Source: Nelumbo lutea
Lineage: Eukaryota > Streptophyta > Magnoliopsida > Proteales > Nelumbonaceae
Reading direction: 5' to 3'
Length of the DNA: 64,000 nt
NCBI GenBank assembly: GCA_022828595.1
Contig: JAKGHH010000001.1
Location: 120,416,999-120,480,998, forward strand
The stretch's first letter is position 1. Every line of letters begins with the position of its first letter. Below the pieces are notes generated by a model that ran no database searches, was not told where the DNA came from, and was given only the letters and a program-made list of their open reading frames with translations. This document shows positions 45,543 through 56,419 of this stretch, in pieces. Made by a program: the position numbers and the translations under genes.

Positions 45543-46940
45543 CCACCTTAGCTTTCCCTACCATCGTCCTAATGTTCAATCTATCAAATCTGATCATCAA
45601 GTCAAATACTTTTTTTTGAAGTGCATCAAGTCAAATACTAAAAAATTAAATTGATTAGATGGTTTACATTTCCATCATACAAGTCTACTAAATGAATTTG
45701 TGTTTCACAAGGGTCAATTCATATGGTTCATGGTAATATGCTCAAATGTAGTAGCTATGATAAAACATAATGGCTAGAAGGTTAGATGTGGCTAAAGCAA
45801 AACTTGTTGATGTTAATGCTAAGCTTTCCATGTATAAATTCTAAGCCAATGTTCCCTGTGTTGTAAAGGCATAGACCATAATTTGAACTACTACTTTAAG
45901 TTCATTTCGTTCCTTCTTATTAAATTTCATATTTAGGGTTTGATTATGATACCAGAAAAAATTGTGACCAATCAACTGGTATCATAAAAGATGTAACCAA
46001 AATCCTGTGTTGTAAAGGCATAGAGCCACTTTTTAATTTGTTTGCTTTTAGTTATGAGGGTATAATTGTGTAAACATAATTTGAACTACTACTTCCCCTA
46101 CCTATAATCCTATCATTGAGTCATGTATTTGAGGTGTTAACCCACATTCTCATTTATTAAACCTATATTAAAGTATTTTCATTTCTCACCAATTTAGAAA
46201 TGAAAATACCTTCTTGTTTAGATGGTAGGTCAATGGTTTGACCTTTTAGGGCAAATGAGCCAGCATATGGCATCATATATTTAAATGATAGTAATAAAAA
46301 TTAAAAAGATAGAAAGACAAAAAAAAGTTAAAAATGCAAAAATTGTGTAGAAAACATTTGGGTATATCTATATTGAATATTGATAATATAAATAAAAATA
46401 AGGTGATAAATAAGAGTTCTTTTTAATAATGATAGAAATGGAATACAAAATTAAAACTAACTTGAAAACAAATTTGTGTTTCCATCTAGGTGCTTGGTCA
46501 ATAGTTTGTGTATTTGGATAAAATGGGTCAACCAATGATGTCATAATTAATAATAAAAGTTAACAAATATATAAAAAATAAAAATTAATAAGAAAAATGT
46601 TGGCACTTCTCTTATGTTGTACATTTATGACACTATGCAAAGATAAATATGATCCATAAGAGTTATTTTTATTAATTATGTAAATGGAATAGAAAGTTTA
46701 AAGCCACTCAAAAATTGATAAAAACCAAAATTATAGAATATACAAAAAGTTTGTAAAAACAAATTGTACATAAATCTCTAATATCATATATTATCATATT
46801 TGTAAAAAAAATAAGTATGATAAATAATAAATATTTTTATTGATGATGGAAATAAAGCAAATGGAATATAAAATTTAAATCCACGAACACACCATGCCTC
46901 AATTATTTATCTTTGTTCATAGGTTCTGATATGTACATTC

Positions 46941-46983
46941 TTATTATTATTATTATTATTAGTAGTAGTAGTAGTAGTAGTAT
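46941..46983. repeat. (TTA)n(TAG)n microsatellite
   Basis: About seven TTA units run into seven TAG units, just upstream of the Helitron-type hairpin. Confidence 0.9.
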
Positions 46984-47154
46984 TTTCACATGCAACGCAT
47001 GTACACATTTACTAGTAAGCTTAAAAGGGTGTTTGATCTTATTGATTCCAACTTTATGTCTTGGAACATGGATACTCTTAGGGAGCATTTTAACCCTCTT
47101 TGCAATTCAAAAAATTGTTGACATTAAGCTAGCTCATATAAATTGGGATTAAGG

Positions 47155-47445
47155 GTGTCGGGAGACTAGTTTTGGATTGGACCCCATCCAGTCCAAAATC
47201 AAATTGGACAGATTGGACAGACCAACAAGACATATTGGATTTGACCAATCCGGTCCAAAATATTTATTAGATTGGATCAGATTTGGTCCGTCTGTAATAA
47301 ATTTACATTGGATTGGGTTGGATTAAGCCAAAATGGTCCAAAATATTCATTGGATTGGATTAAACTTGGTCCATTTATAATGGACTCAATTGGACTAGAT
47401 TAGATTAGACCAAATCCACTCCACTTGACACCCCCTTACTTGGGA
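47155..47445. repeat. GGTCCAAT-rich repeat element, copy 2 (inverted)
   Basis: Opens GGGTGTCGGGAGACTAG, contains GGATTGGACCCCATCCAGTCC and TTTGGTCCATTTATAATGG, and ends CCACTTGACACCCCC. It is the reverse complement relative of 39480-39840. Confidence 0.6.
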
Positions 47446-47659
47446 TGATAAACATGTTTGAGGCCTAGATCCAAAGGATGTTTTTATTGTAAAATATACC
47501 TATCATGTGGCCCTTACTTAACAACCAACTAAATAACAATAACTAGGGTGTTCATTATATACAACTAGGGGTGTTTATTTAAAAGAAAACAAATAAAACA
47601 ATTGATAATATGAAAACTATTTGAAAAAAAAAGACCCCTCCTAAGTATTAGAAACCTTG

Positions 47660-48535
47660 CGGAATCAGGGTACATCTGTGAGAGCCGAGTCAAGGTAAAT
47701 CTACGAAAACTGAATCAGGGTAAATTTGCAAAAACTGGATCAAAGTAAATCTGTGACAACTGGATCAGGGTAAATCTACAAAAACTGGGTCAAAGTAGAT
47801 TTGCGAAAACTAGATCAAAGTAAATCTGCGAAACTGGATCAAAGTAAATCTACAAAAACTAGATCAAAGTAAATCTGTGAAAACTAGATCAAAGTAAACC
47901 TGTGAAAACTATATCAAAGTAAATCAACGAAAACTGGATCAAAGTAAATCTACGAAAACTAGATCGGAGTAAATCTGCGAAAACTAGATAAGAGTAAATC
48001 TGTGAAAATATGGATCAAAGTAAATCTATGAAAACTGGATCAAAGTAAATCTGCGAAAACTGGATCAAAGTGAATCTGCAAAAAACTGGATCAAAGTAAA
48101 TATACAAAAACTGTACAAGAGCAAATTTGCGAAAACTAGACTAGAGTAAATCTGTGAAAACTATATCAGAGTAAATATATGAAAAACTGGATTAGGGTAA
48201 ATCTACGAAAACTGGATCAAATTAAATCTGCGAAAACTGGATCAAATTAAATCTGCGAAAACTGGATCAAAGTAAATATGCGAAAACTAGGTTAAGGTAA
48301 ATCTGCGAAAATTGGATCAAAGTAAATCTGCAAAAAATTGGATCAAAGTAAATATGCAAAAATTGGATCAAAGTAAATGTACGAAAAACTGGATCAGGGT
48401 AAATCTGCAAAAACTGGATCAAGGTAAATCTGCAAAAACTGGATCAACATAAAACTGCAAAAATTGAATCAAAGTAAATCTGCGAAAACTGGATTAGGGT
48501 AAATCTGCAAAAAACTAGATTAAGGTAAATTTATC
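47660..48535. repeat. Minisatellite, 25-bp unit, about 35 copies
   Basis: Unit close to GGATCAAAGTAAATCTGCG followed by AAAACT. Copies vary in a few positions (AGAT for GGAT, TACG for TGCG, AGGG for AAAG) and by one-base indels. No spacers or leader are present, so it is not a CRISPR array. Confidence 0.95.
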
Positions 48536-48875
48536 ACTAAGAAAATCATTTTAGAGACAAGCAAATCAACCATTAAGACAAAGGTTCAAAATTCTTGCAA
48601 AGCACAATCACAAAACACCAAAAAATATTCTTTAGTTTTTTTTAGAACATTTTGAAAGATTTTAATAACTACTTTTTACATAACATAATGTGAAATAATT
48701 GTTAAAGAGTTTTAGACATTATTTATCCTTCATTCTATCATTCTTTCTTTTCTCTTTTTTTTTTCTTTTTTTGTTTTTCTTTTCTTTCTCCTTTCTTTAA
48801 TTTTTTATTATGATTTATATCATCTCTATTTACTTAATTAAAATACTAGTGCAGGTCAAAGAAAGGAGACTTTCA

Positions 48876-49012
48876 AACGGGATTTCTGACACGAGTTAAA
48901 GCATAGAGGCTGACATGACCAACGGGATTTCTAACATGGATCAAAGCATAAAGGCTAACATGAACAGCAGAGGATAAACGCGGGTCAAAGTATAGAAACT
49001 AACATGACAAAT
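48876..49012. repeat. Three imperfect 45-bp tandem units
   Basis: AACGGGATTTCTGACACGAG and AACGGGATTTCTAACATGG recur at 48876 and 48921. A third, more diverged unit with CGGGTCAAAGTATAGAAACT follows. Confidence 0.65.
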
Positions 49013-50153
49013 GGAATGCATAAGTAAGCAAAATGATATAATGTGATGGTAAAGCCAAGATAGAAGTTGGGTATGCAATGAAAAGGTCAAAACATCTCCT
49101 CAAATTGTTGTACAAGAAGTATTCGAATACCAAATAATGTACAAGGACATGAGATATTGGAATGGTAAGAAGGAAAAACTTTAAAACTTAAGGGCAAAAG
49201 TGCCTTCAACCTTAACTCATATGAAATTGATTAGGCCTAAATAGGTTACTTCTAGTTCGCATCAGATGAGAGTGTGTAACCTCTCTTTAGGATCGCCACT
49301 TAAAACTCATTGAGTTAAAAAACATGTGCAATGGAATTGTAAATTGTTGATCAAGAAATTCACTATAAGAAAAGCCTTTATCATAAGGGGTCTGCCCTAG
49401 TTTTTTTTCTTTCTTTTTCTTCTTTTCTTTTTCTTTTTGTTAACAAAAATGGTGGCTATAAAGTTGATACTTTAATGGAGCGAGTGACAACTTTGATCCT
49501 ACATCGCCGGGTAAATAGGTCCGTCTAGTACTAAATTACCAATTTTTCAAAGATCGAGGAGGTCTTGCTCATTAGGATGAAATAAGGCATGGGACGAATG
49601 TTACAAATGATGGGTTAAAAGGCTCAAATAACAACCAATATAGGCATCAGATGCTTGGATAATCTCTTTAAGGATTTAATTCAGGGTTTATTCTCATCAT
49701 CATATTTTCATCCTCTTTTTCTTTTCTTTCTTTTAATTAAGGCTCTCTTCATAGCCATATGGATAGAGATTGTTCTTCAAATTTTTCATCAATATGAATC
49801 GTGCCATCTTATTTATGAGGGGGGATTTTATTTTGGGATGAAATGTAAATAGGTAAGGAAAATCAGAACTAGCATGTGGGTTTCATCACGAAAGATCCCC
49901 TAGTTATGAAGTCATCTTATATACCCTAGTTTCTTTTAACTATTTATTGATTCTCCATTTGCCAATTCACTATTGCATTGATCTTCCTTAATAACTACCC
50001 CACTTTACTTGAGTAGTTCATTCTCAGCAAAGCTACCAACTATTCATTCATTTTTCCTTGTTTTTTTTTTTTTTTGCTCTTGCTCGATTGCTCTAATTGC
50101 ATTCTGTTTGTTTTAAAAACCCACTCATTAAAAAGTATTTATTGTGAAGAAAA
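49013..50153. other. Unassigned repeat-like DNA, no gene seen
   Basis: Non-coding. It contains pyrimidine-rich runs (49390-49440, 49700-49735, 50050-50080) and stretches such as CGCCGGGTAAATAGGTCC that I cannot place in a family. Confidence 0.35.
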
Positions 50154-50760
50154 TGTTGACAAAAAGGCTGGGCCAACTAGGGGATTTTACTACATATTAT
50201 TAGGATTGAGAACACAAGGTCAAACAAGCAGCCAAGGATGGCCTCTGATTTGGACGTTTTTATTGGGAAGACATATCGCAACCGACAACAACAGTAAAGG
50301 GAGCAAGATTTGCTGATTCTCATCTTATCTAATTCTAGCTAGATATAGTTCTTATCTTATCAGTTCAGTAGGATAGATTAAAGGAGTCTTATCTTATCTT
50401 ATCAGTTCAGTCTTATCTTATCTTATCAGTTCGGTAGGATAGATTAAGGGAGTCTTATCTTATCTTATCAGTTCAGTAGGATAGATTAGTAGGGAGTCTT
50501 CCTAATTAGCAAGGAGTCTTCCTAAAAGTAGGACTCTTATCTCTTGTAATCTCCTATTTAAGGAGCTGATTTTATTCTATAAAGGCATCGAAAATTTCAG
50601 TCAAGAAAGAGAGGGCAAGGAGAGTTAGGTGATCTCTTTGACAAATCACCATTAGGGTGCCAAGATAGGTTCATCAAGAGCAGGGAGGAACAAGGGAAAA
50701 CAGGAGGTTTTCCCCGTGGAGCGACCCGTGACAAGATCCTATTCCCGAGCCCATAATAGC
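50154..50760 (+). mobile_element. Possible solo LTR
   Basis: Begins TGTTGACAAAAAGG. It has a promoter-like CTATTTAAGGAGC (about 50549), a leader with AAGGCATCGAAAATTTCAGTC and a 3' part with GTGGAGCGACCCGTGAC. The organisation matches an LTR U3-R-U5. No partner LTR, primer binding site or clear target duplication was found. Confidence 0.4.
50350..50530. repeat. Short tandem repeats of an ATCTTATCAGTTCAGTAGG unit
   Basis: Four partial units of CTTATCTTATCAGTTCAG, then TAGGATAGATTAAGGGAGT, of differing length, inside the putative LTR. Confidence 0.8.
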
Positions 50761-50849
50761 CTCCCTTCATTTCATTATTGACTACACGTCACTTATTGAA
50801 GTACCATATGTTGAGCATAGTATGTCGAGCAAAGCCCCCTTGGGCATTC

Positions 50850-50898
50850 TTCTTCTTCTTCTTCTTCTTCTTCTTCTCTCTCTCTCTCTCTCCCCCCT
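50850..50898. repeat. (CTT)n(CT)n microsatellite
   Basis: About nine CTT units followed by CT repeats and a C/T homopolymer stretch. Confidence 0.9.
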
Positions 50899-50959
50899 TT
50901 TTTTTGTTTCTTTTTTGTTCTTTCGCTTTTTTTCATTATTTTTTAGCCCCTTGATGACC

Positions 50960-51700
50960 CATGAAGTGCATCCTATGGATTTGATTAGTTTGCCGAAAAA
51001 AGGTCTAATGTATAAGCTCGACTGGTTAATTAGCAACTTTTGTGAATTCAAGGGATCGTTGAGGAAAGAGAAACAACCAAGGGTGGCCTACAGTCCTTTC
51101 TTTGATTAATCGACAAAGCACTAGGTGAGGATGGTACCTTTGTTCTTTGCCAGCTCAGGCATTACTCAAGGGAATGTACTATGCTTTGGCAGCTACAATT
51201 CTACTCCAGTTTGGACAAGGAGGATGGCTTTATTATAGGTTGGCAAGTCAACAAGACGTTCAACTATAGAGATCTTAATCAACAACTAACTTTCCTCAGG
51301 CATGCTTTTGGGACTTTAAGAGGAGGCAGTCTCTGCCTTCTTCTGCAAATAGACAACCCTGAATGGACTAATCACTTTCTTATAAGTAAGCATCTCAAAC
51401 AAGGGAAGGAGAAATTGGGGGAAACAATATTTTATTTATGAAAGTGACCAGACCCATGAGATGGGCTACTCTACGTACCCCTTTGAAAGGGATCAGGCTA
51501 GACGTAGTTCAAAATAAGAGGTTGAGCCAACACCCAAGGCTCTACTGAGAAAAGGTAGTAAAGTTTACTAGCTAAGAGGTGTTAATAAGATCATTTGGGA
51601 AGGACTCTTGCACCATGGCACGAGTCACTGCACAATGGGCTACTAGTTTAGGGTTCCCAATGATATATTGAGAAAAGAATAGCTTAGTTAAAGCATTCAT
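50960..51700. other. Unassigned sequence with short ORFs
   Basis: A plus-strand ORF at 51181-51441 (86 aa, containing GWQVNKTFNYRDLNQQLTFL) has no family I recognise. Its codon pattern and lack of splice context give no strong coding signal. It could be an old transposon fragment. Confidence 0.2.
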
Positions 51701-52345
51701 ACATCATCCCACCTCTTTTTTCTCTTTTTTTTTATCCTTTTTTCTTCTTTTCCTTTTTTTTTGGTTTTTAGATTTTCCCATTTTTTACTTTAGATATTCC
51801 CCCTTTTTATTTTGGATTTTCTTGATTTTGTATTTTTCCTTTTTTATTTTATATATCCCCATTTTTATTTTATATATTCCCATTTTTTGCATTTACTATT
51901 TTTTTTGTATTTTGTATTTTTTCCTTTTTTGTTGCTTTTGGATATTTCTATCCTTTTTTATTGATTTTGGAATTTTCCTTTTATTTGATTTTCTATTTTT
52001 GTATTTTTTCCTTTTTTGTTTGTATTTTGGATTTCCCCCATTTTTTGTATTTGACTTTTCTTCCGTTTTTATTGGATTTTGGGTTCTCTTTTTTTTTCCT
52101 ATTTTGGATTTTTCTTTTCTTTTTTTCTGATTTTTAAATTTTCCATTCTTTATCCTTTGGATTTTCTTCAACTCTTTTTTTTTTTATTTCAGATTTTCCC
52201 ATTTTTTCCCATTTCTGGATTTTCCCATTTTTATAATTTTCTGTAGTTTTCATCTCTTTTTTTTTGTTTTTTTTTCAACTTTTATCTTTTCTCCTTTTTT
52301 GTATTTTGGATTTTTTTTTTGTATTACCTCTTCTTTGATTTTTTT
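51700..52345. repeat. T-rich polypyrimidine tract, about 650 bp
   Basis: The plus strand is dominated by T runs with recurrent TATTTTGGATTTTCCC-like words spaced roughly 25-40 bases apart, suggesting a decayed tandem repeat. The long frames on both strands are compositional artefacts. Confidence 0.8.
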
Positions 52346-52595
52346 TCACTCCTAATAGGGCCCTCTAAGATTGATCATGCAAATGTATCACACACAAGTT
52401 GGCTGACCCTAGAGTCTAGGTTAGCACATAGGTGATGTGCATGGACTCGGGGTGTGACATCTAAATCATATTTGAAAGGCCACCAGTCTTTAAACCTCCA
52501 TCCATAGAGGCTTCTCAGATTGGTGGCTGGTTGAGAGCTTTCCACCGGCCTCATTGATTGGGTGCCTTGTCCCAATGGCCCAAGTGTACCGCACT

Positions 52596-52945
52596 CTCTC
52601 CTAATAGGAGAGTGGGTTCTAAAAATATAAGGATGATATGCAAATGCTCATGCATCAACATATAAATGAAACATGCCATTTCTCATAGCAATGATCAATA
52701 ATCTAACAACAGAGCATAAATGATAATGATAATCTAACTCCATATAAACTAAGCAATTATGATAGTCAATTCTCTCCTAATAGGAGAGTGGGTTCTAAAA
52801 ATATAAGGATGATATGCAAATGTTCATGCATCAACATATAAATGAAACATGCCATTTCTCATAGCAATGATCAGTAATCTAAGAACAGAGCATAAATGAT
52901 AGCAATATGATAGTCAATGTAAAGCACATGCTAATCAAAACAAAC
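52596..52945. repeat. 175-bp tandem duplication with a palindrome
   Basis: TCTCTCCTAATAGGAGAGTG starts both copies, at 52596 and 52771, followed by near-identical sequence. The first bases contain the palindrome CTCTCCTAATAGGAGAG. The copies differ by a few bases and a deletion near the 3' end of the second. Confidence 0.9.
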
Positions 52946-54210
52946 ACTTAAAAGACTAGAAGGTTCATCACAGCAAGAACCTATTTATTCGAAAGCGGTA
53001 ACTCTATTCAAGCATTTCTCTTCTCTCCCTCCTTTTCTTTATTTTGTTTCATTATTATTTTTTGTTTGTTATGAGAACCCAACAACCTTACTAATTGACA
53101 AACCTGCCCACTTTAAATGTCACCCAAACATACTTACCGGCAGCAACCACTAATCTATTAACTTCACAAAGACAGACCTTTAAAAGGATTTGCAGTAAAT
53201 GGAGGTGAATCTAGTAGGACTAGCCTTACCATCCCATCTCCCTAGGCCTGACCCACACCTTTGAGAAAGCAAGTTTATATGCCAATGTGTCACATGGTGT
53301 CGGTTGATGATCACCAAAACAGCGGAGTGGGCCCGACACATCCAATGTTCAGCAAGCCATAACCTTAAGAGACCCAACTAAAATCAGCAACAACACCCCC
53401 ACACAAAACAATTCGATTGGGCATGGGTTGTCTACTTGTTTTCCACAGGTCGCCCTAATCCAAAATGGGATAAAAAGACTGGACAACCATTGGTATTAAT
53501 TAAATTTCAGATTGAAACATTTAAACATAAGCTTGCATCTGAAATTTGCTCTCAAAACAAACAACCTGAGCTGTAGTGACACTCAGAAACCATGGAGTAA
53601 ATTGAAGTTTTGCTGATAAGGTTGACCTCGACCTAGTACTCAGGGCACCTCAAGGGAGATGGAGGTCCTAAGAGGAAGCCAGCTATAGTAATTTGTAGCA
53701 GCAGGGGGATGGAAAAAAGTCTGCTATGATTTTAGTGGAACAGAGAACAGGGATGAAAGAGTGTTGCCGTAGCTTGGCTCCAACTATGCATATCGACAGC
53801 TGCCAGCTATTGCAACTTTCACTGGGACGGGTGGGTGCAGAGCTCTACCTCGGACTGATGTAAAGGCCGCCCACCCAAGGATCTAAAGCCAGAAATAGGT
53901 CTGCAAAAGCCTACCCTGAAATGGGTTTAGTGAGGTTTGTAACACCCTAGAATTAGAACTCTAAAGCCCAAGTCAAACTTCTTCAGATTCTGATCCTATG
54001 TCCTGAGATTAGAAGAATCCTGGACTCCCCCACCTTTCACCAATCTGAACATGAAGTCTCAACATGACTGCTATTTCTTTGGCCTTTCCTGCTTTCATCA
54101 TTTTGTTATTAACTTACCTGGTGAAAGTCAAATTATGATCTTCCACTATTTTCCAAGGTGTATGGTTCAAGCAGTAGCTACACATTTATTGAAAGAAGAA
54201 AAAAAAAAGA
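52946..54210. other. Unassigned DNA, no gene seen
   Basis: Non-coding as far as I can tell. Some GC-richer parts (53600-53960) look like an old element body, but no protein motif or terminal repeat was found. Confidence 0.35.
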
Positions 54211-54574
54211 AAGGGTAAAATTACAAAGACCCCGTACTATGGGGTCTGTGAGAATAAGACCCCCATGTACTTTGTTTTGGACAAAGACCCCCTTTACTAT
54301 GACCATGAGACAAAGACCTCTTCCTTAGCCTTCCTTTGAAATCGGCAGTTGCAATATTTTTTAGTCTCCATACTACTCTTGGAATAACTATTCGGAAAAA
54401 AACACTATTCATCTTCCCCGACCTCAGATACATGAACAGCAACGGCGGCAGCTGTTGTATGGCAGCGGATTTCCAAAGTCTTCTCTCTTCTTCCGTTCCC
54501 CTTTCTTCTTCTCGATTTCCTTTGGAGAGAGAGAGAAGAAGATGTCACAGTAGCAGAGGTAGCAATAGAAGGAA

Positions 54575-55064
54575 TCGTAGCCAGAACTGGTTGGTACTTG
54601 TGTTTCCTGCTTGGCTTTAGCCGGAGTGACGAAGTTCGTCATAGCGTCAGGTCCTCTTAACTGAATCGCCGCATTGTCATAGACCATTGCTGCCTCTTCG
54701 GCAGTATCGTACGTACCCAGCCACAGCCGTACACGTCGCGCGGGGTCTCGAATCTCAGCCGCCCATTTTCCCCATGGCCGCTGCCGTACTCTGCGGAACT
54801 TCTTGCCGTTTGATGAAGAGAGATTTAAGGGGCGCCGGTTAGACTGAATACTGATTTACTTCTCCAACCACCATTCGCATTATCGTTATCTGTAGAGCAA
54901 GATTCAATACTGATATCGTTGACGTACCTCTTCACTATGTGACGGCCAAACAGCTCATCCTCGTCGCTAGACGAGTCCGTCGCATCGGCATCGATAAAAG
55001 AAATTCGAACAACTTTTGGCTTGTCAGTAGCATTCGCTTCCGACGAATTATTTCTATGCCTCAT
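54575..55064 (-). pseudogene. Cytokinin-response-factor-like AP2/ERF gene, frameshifted and 3'-truncated
   Basis: CRF proteins are nuclear AP2/ERF transcription factors of the cytokinin and stress response. The minus strand encodes a CRF N-terminal domain (KVVRISFIDADATDSSSDED, then VKRYVNDI) from ATG 55062-55064 to a stop at 54825-54827. The AP2 domain continues in another frame from about 54850: [14 protein letters not shown], then [40 protein letters not shown] and [14 protein letters not shown] one-base-class frameshift near 54830-54860 therefore separates the two conserved domains. The usual YRGVRQRPWG reads [10 protein letters not shown], losing a conserved Gly. After TSSGYDS the sequence departs from the family. 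CRF genes are normally intronless and longer, so this is most likely a captured or decayed copy. Confidence 0.8.
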
Positions 55065-55381
55065 CGATGATGGCTTCGGGAACTTTTTAGTTTAGCTGAC
55101 GGTGCTCACTATATTTGATCGGAGAGAAGAAGTTCTGGTCCATTGATAGCGACTTTGGATCTCTCTACTCTACTTGCATTGAAAACAAAAGTTAGGTGGG
55201 GGAACGCAGAACGGGGTGTGGCCGTGTGGGAGGAGAAAGCAAGAAATAGAGTCGAAAAGGTAGATTCTTCTGAGACTCGACACGAGGAGAATAAAGAGAA
55301 ACGTTAAGACGAGAAATAAAGATCGACCGATGAAATAATCTAATAAAAGGAAAGTTTAAACCTTGAGAAGAAGCGGATTAA

Positions 55382-55815
55382 TCAAAGATAAATCTTTAAC
55401 TTCACCTTGAATGTGTGCATCCTGAATTCATCTGTCCCATAGATCCCATTCTTAATATCGGGAAGCGAGGGATCAAATGGATATTCCTTTTTCTCACTAG
55501 GATCTTTCAAGGCCTGTGGCATCAACAACTGCTCTGATTGTTCCTCCGTTTGGTTCATAGTTAGATCGGGAGAAATCCATCCTTCTCCTGTGCAACTGCC
55601 GCCCTTCAACATCATCTCTATTGTTTTCTTCCTCGAATTGCACGACTTCAAAACTGGAGGAACCAAGTCCCCAGGTCGATTACCATTAGCATCAACAAGG
55701 TTAGCGTCAGCCGAAGCATCAAGCAAAAGCTTGACAATCCCATTAGAGGAAGCAGATCCTCCTGCAGCAGCAAAGTGGAGGGCGGTTGCTCCGTCCGACC
55801 CATAGGCCCTGTTGA
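55382..55815 (-). pseudogene. Ankyrin-repeat fragment of an RR-TZF (CCCH) zinc-finger gene
   Basis: Plant arginine-rich tandem zinc-finger proteins carry N-terminal ankyrin repeats followed by two CCCH fingers, and act in mRNA turnover and stress or hormone responses. Here the minus strand has DVNRAYGSDGATALHFAAAG, IVKLLLDASADANLVDANGN, RPGDLVPPVLKS, the linker LKGGSCTGEGWISPD and then FDPSLPDIKNGIYGTDEFRM followed by HTFKVK. The reading then leaves the family and stops (LKIYL), exactly where the PCSRAYSHDW-type first finger should start. All zinc-binding Cys/His are missing. Upstream of DVNRA the frame becomes a low-complexity pyrimidine tract. It is a broken fragment, about 320 bp upstream of the CRF fragment and on the same strand. 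Confidence 0.82.
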
Positions 55816-55955
55816 CATCAAGAAGAAGAGAGGGGAGGAGAGAAAGGGGAAGGGGAAGAAGAGAGATCAGGGGGAGAGAGAGGGAGGACTTGGTGGATTT
55901 CAACAGAAGGCTGAAGAGGATCTTTGTCGCAAAACAAATTACAGGGGGTCTTTAA

Positions 55956-56419
55956 AAAAGCATTGGTTCAGCCCCAAAGAAAGAAACACCTTGCTTGTCT
56001 CATGGAAGAGGGTGTTAATTACTCTAAGCTTAAATATCCATGATGACATGCAAATTCAACTAGACCTTAAATACGGTGGAGATGACAGGCGAGAAGAGAG
56101 AGATACTCAGACATTCACAGAGAATAGAGAGACAAGACACTAGGGGAGAGCCGGAGAGGCCGTCGGTTGAAGGACGACTGGTGCTAGAGGAAAGCAAAGA
56201 GAACTGCAGCACCTGCTGCCGAATTGGCCACTTAGGATTGGGGGTTTTTTGGGCTAAAGGTTGAGATTTTTAGGTTTGGGGGTATTTCGGAAGGATCAGA
56301 AATGCTTGATTGGGGATTTGGGGTGAAATGGGTTTCAGGCGGCAGACTGAACAAAAATCGAGTGCTAACAATTATAGATATAAAATATAGTTATACTATA
56401 TGAATATAGATTATATAGA
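55956..56419. other. Purine-rich non-coding DNA
   Basis: GA-rich stretches (56080-56160) and a G-rich part (56225-56340). No conserved protein in any frame. Confidence 0.35.

Larger units (their letters stand above)
40479..47015 (+). mobile_element. Candidate non-autonomous Helitron, 6.5 kb with nested insertions
   Basis: The left end reads A|TCTATACTATATATAAAAGTG, a plant Helitron-type 5' end. The right end has the hairpin ACATGC-AAC-GCATGT (46988-47002) followed 9 nt later by CTAG (47012-47015) and T, the expected 3' structure inserted between A and T. The interior holds a LINE, a MITE, tandem duplications and, at 46200-46880, roughly 290-bp units resembling those at 60260-61330. No Rep/helicase is present. 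It is possible that the two ends come from different copies. Confidence 0.5.
54215..55955. mobile_element. Candidate gene-capturing transposon (CRF and TZF fragments between decayed ends)
   Basis: The left end reads GGGTAAAATTACAAAGACCCC then GTACTATGGGGTC, a family end also seen at 63417. Near 55938-55953 lies TTACAGGGGGTCTTT, a partial inverted match. Between them are fragments of two unrelated plant regulatory genes on the same strand. The right end lacks its outer bases and no target duplication is clear, so this is a hypothesis. Confidence 0.35.

Noticed and set aside
47660..48535. CRISPR-like array of short repeats
   Set aside because: Units are contiguous with no unique spacers, vary in sequence, and the genome is clearly plant. 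It is a minisatellite.
51822..52171. Long overlapping frames on both strands (102 and 91 aa)
   Set aside because: They arise from the T-rich/A-rich tract; residues are almost only F, L, Y, I or K, N, R, and there is no domain.
55808..55903. N-terminal extension of the ankyrin fragment (Leu/Ser-rich)
   Set aside because: Encoded by a pyrimidine-rich repeat upstream of DVNRA; it does not resemble the start of RR-TZF proteins.
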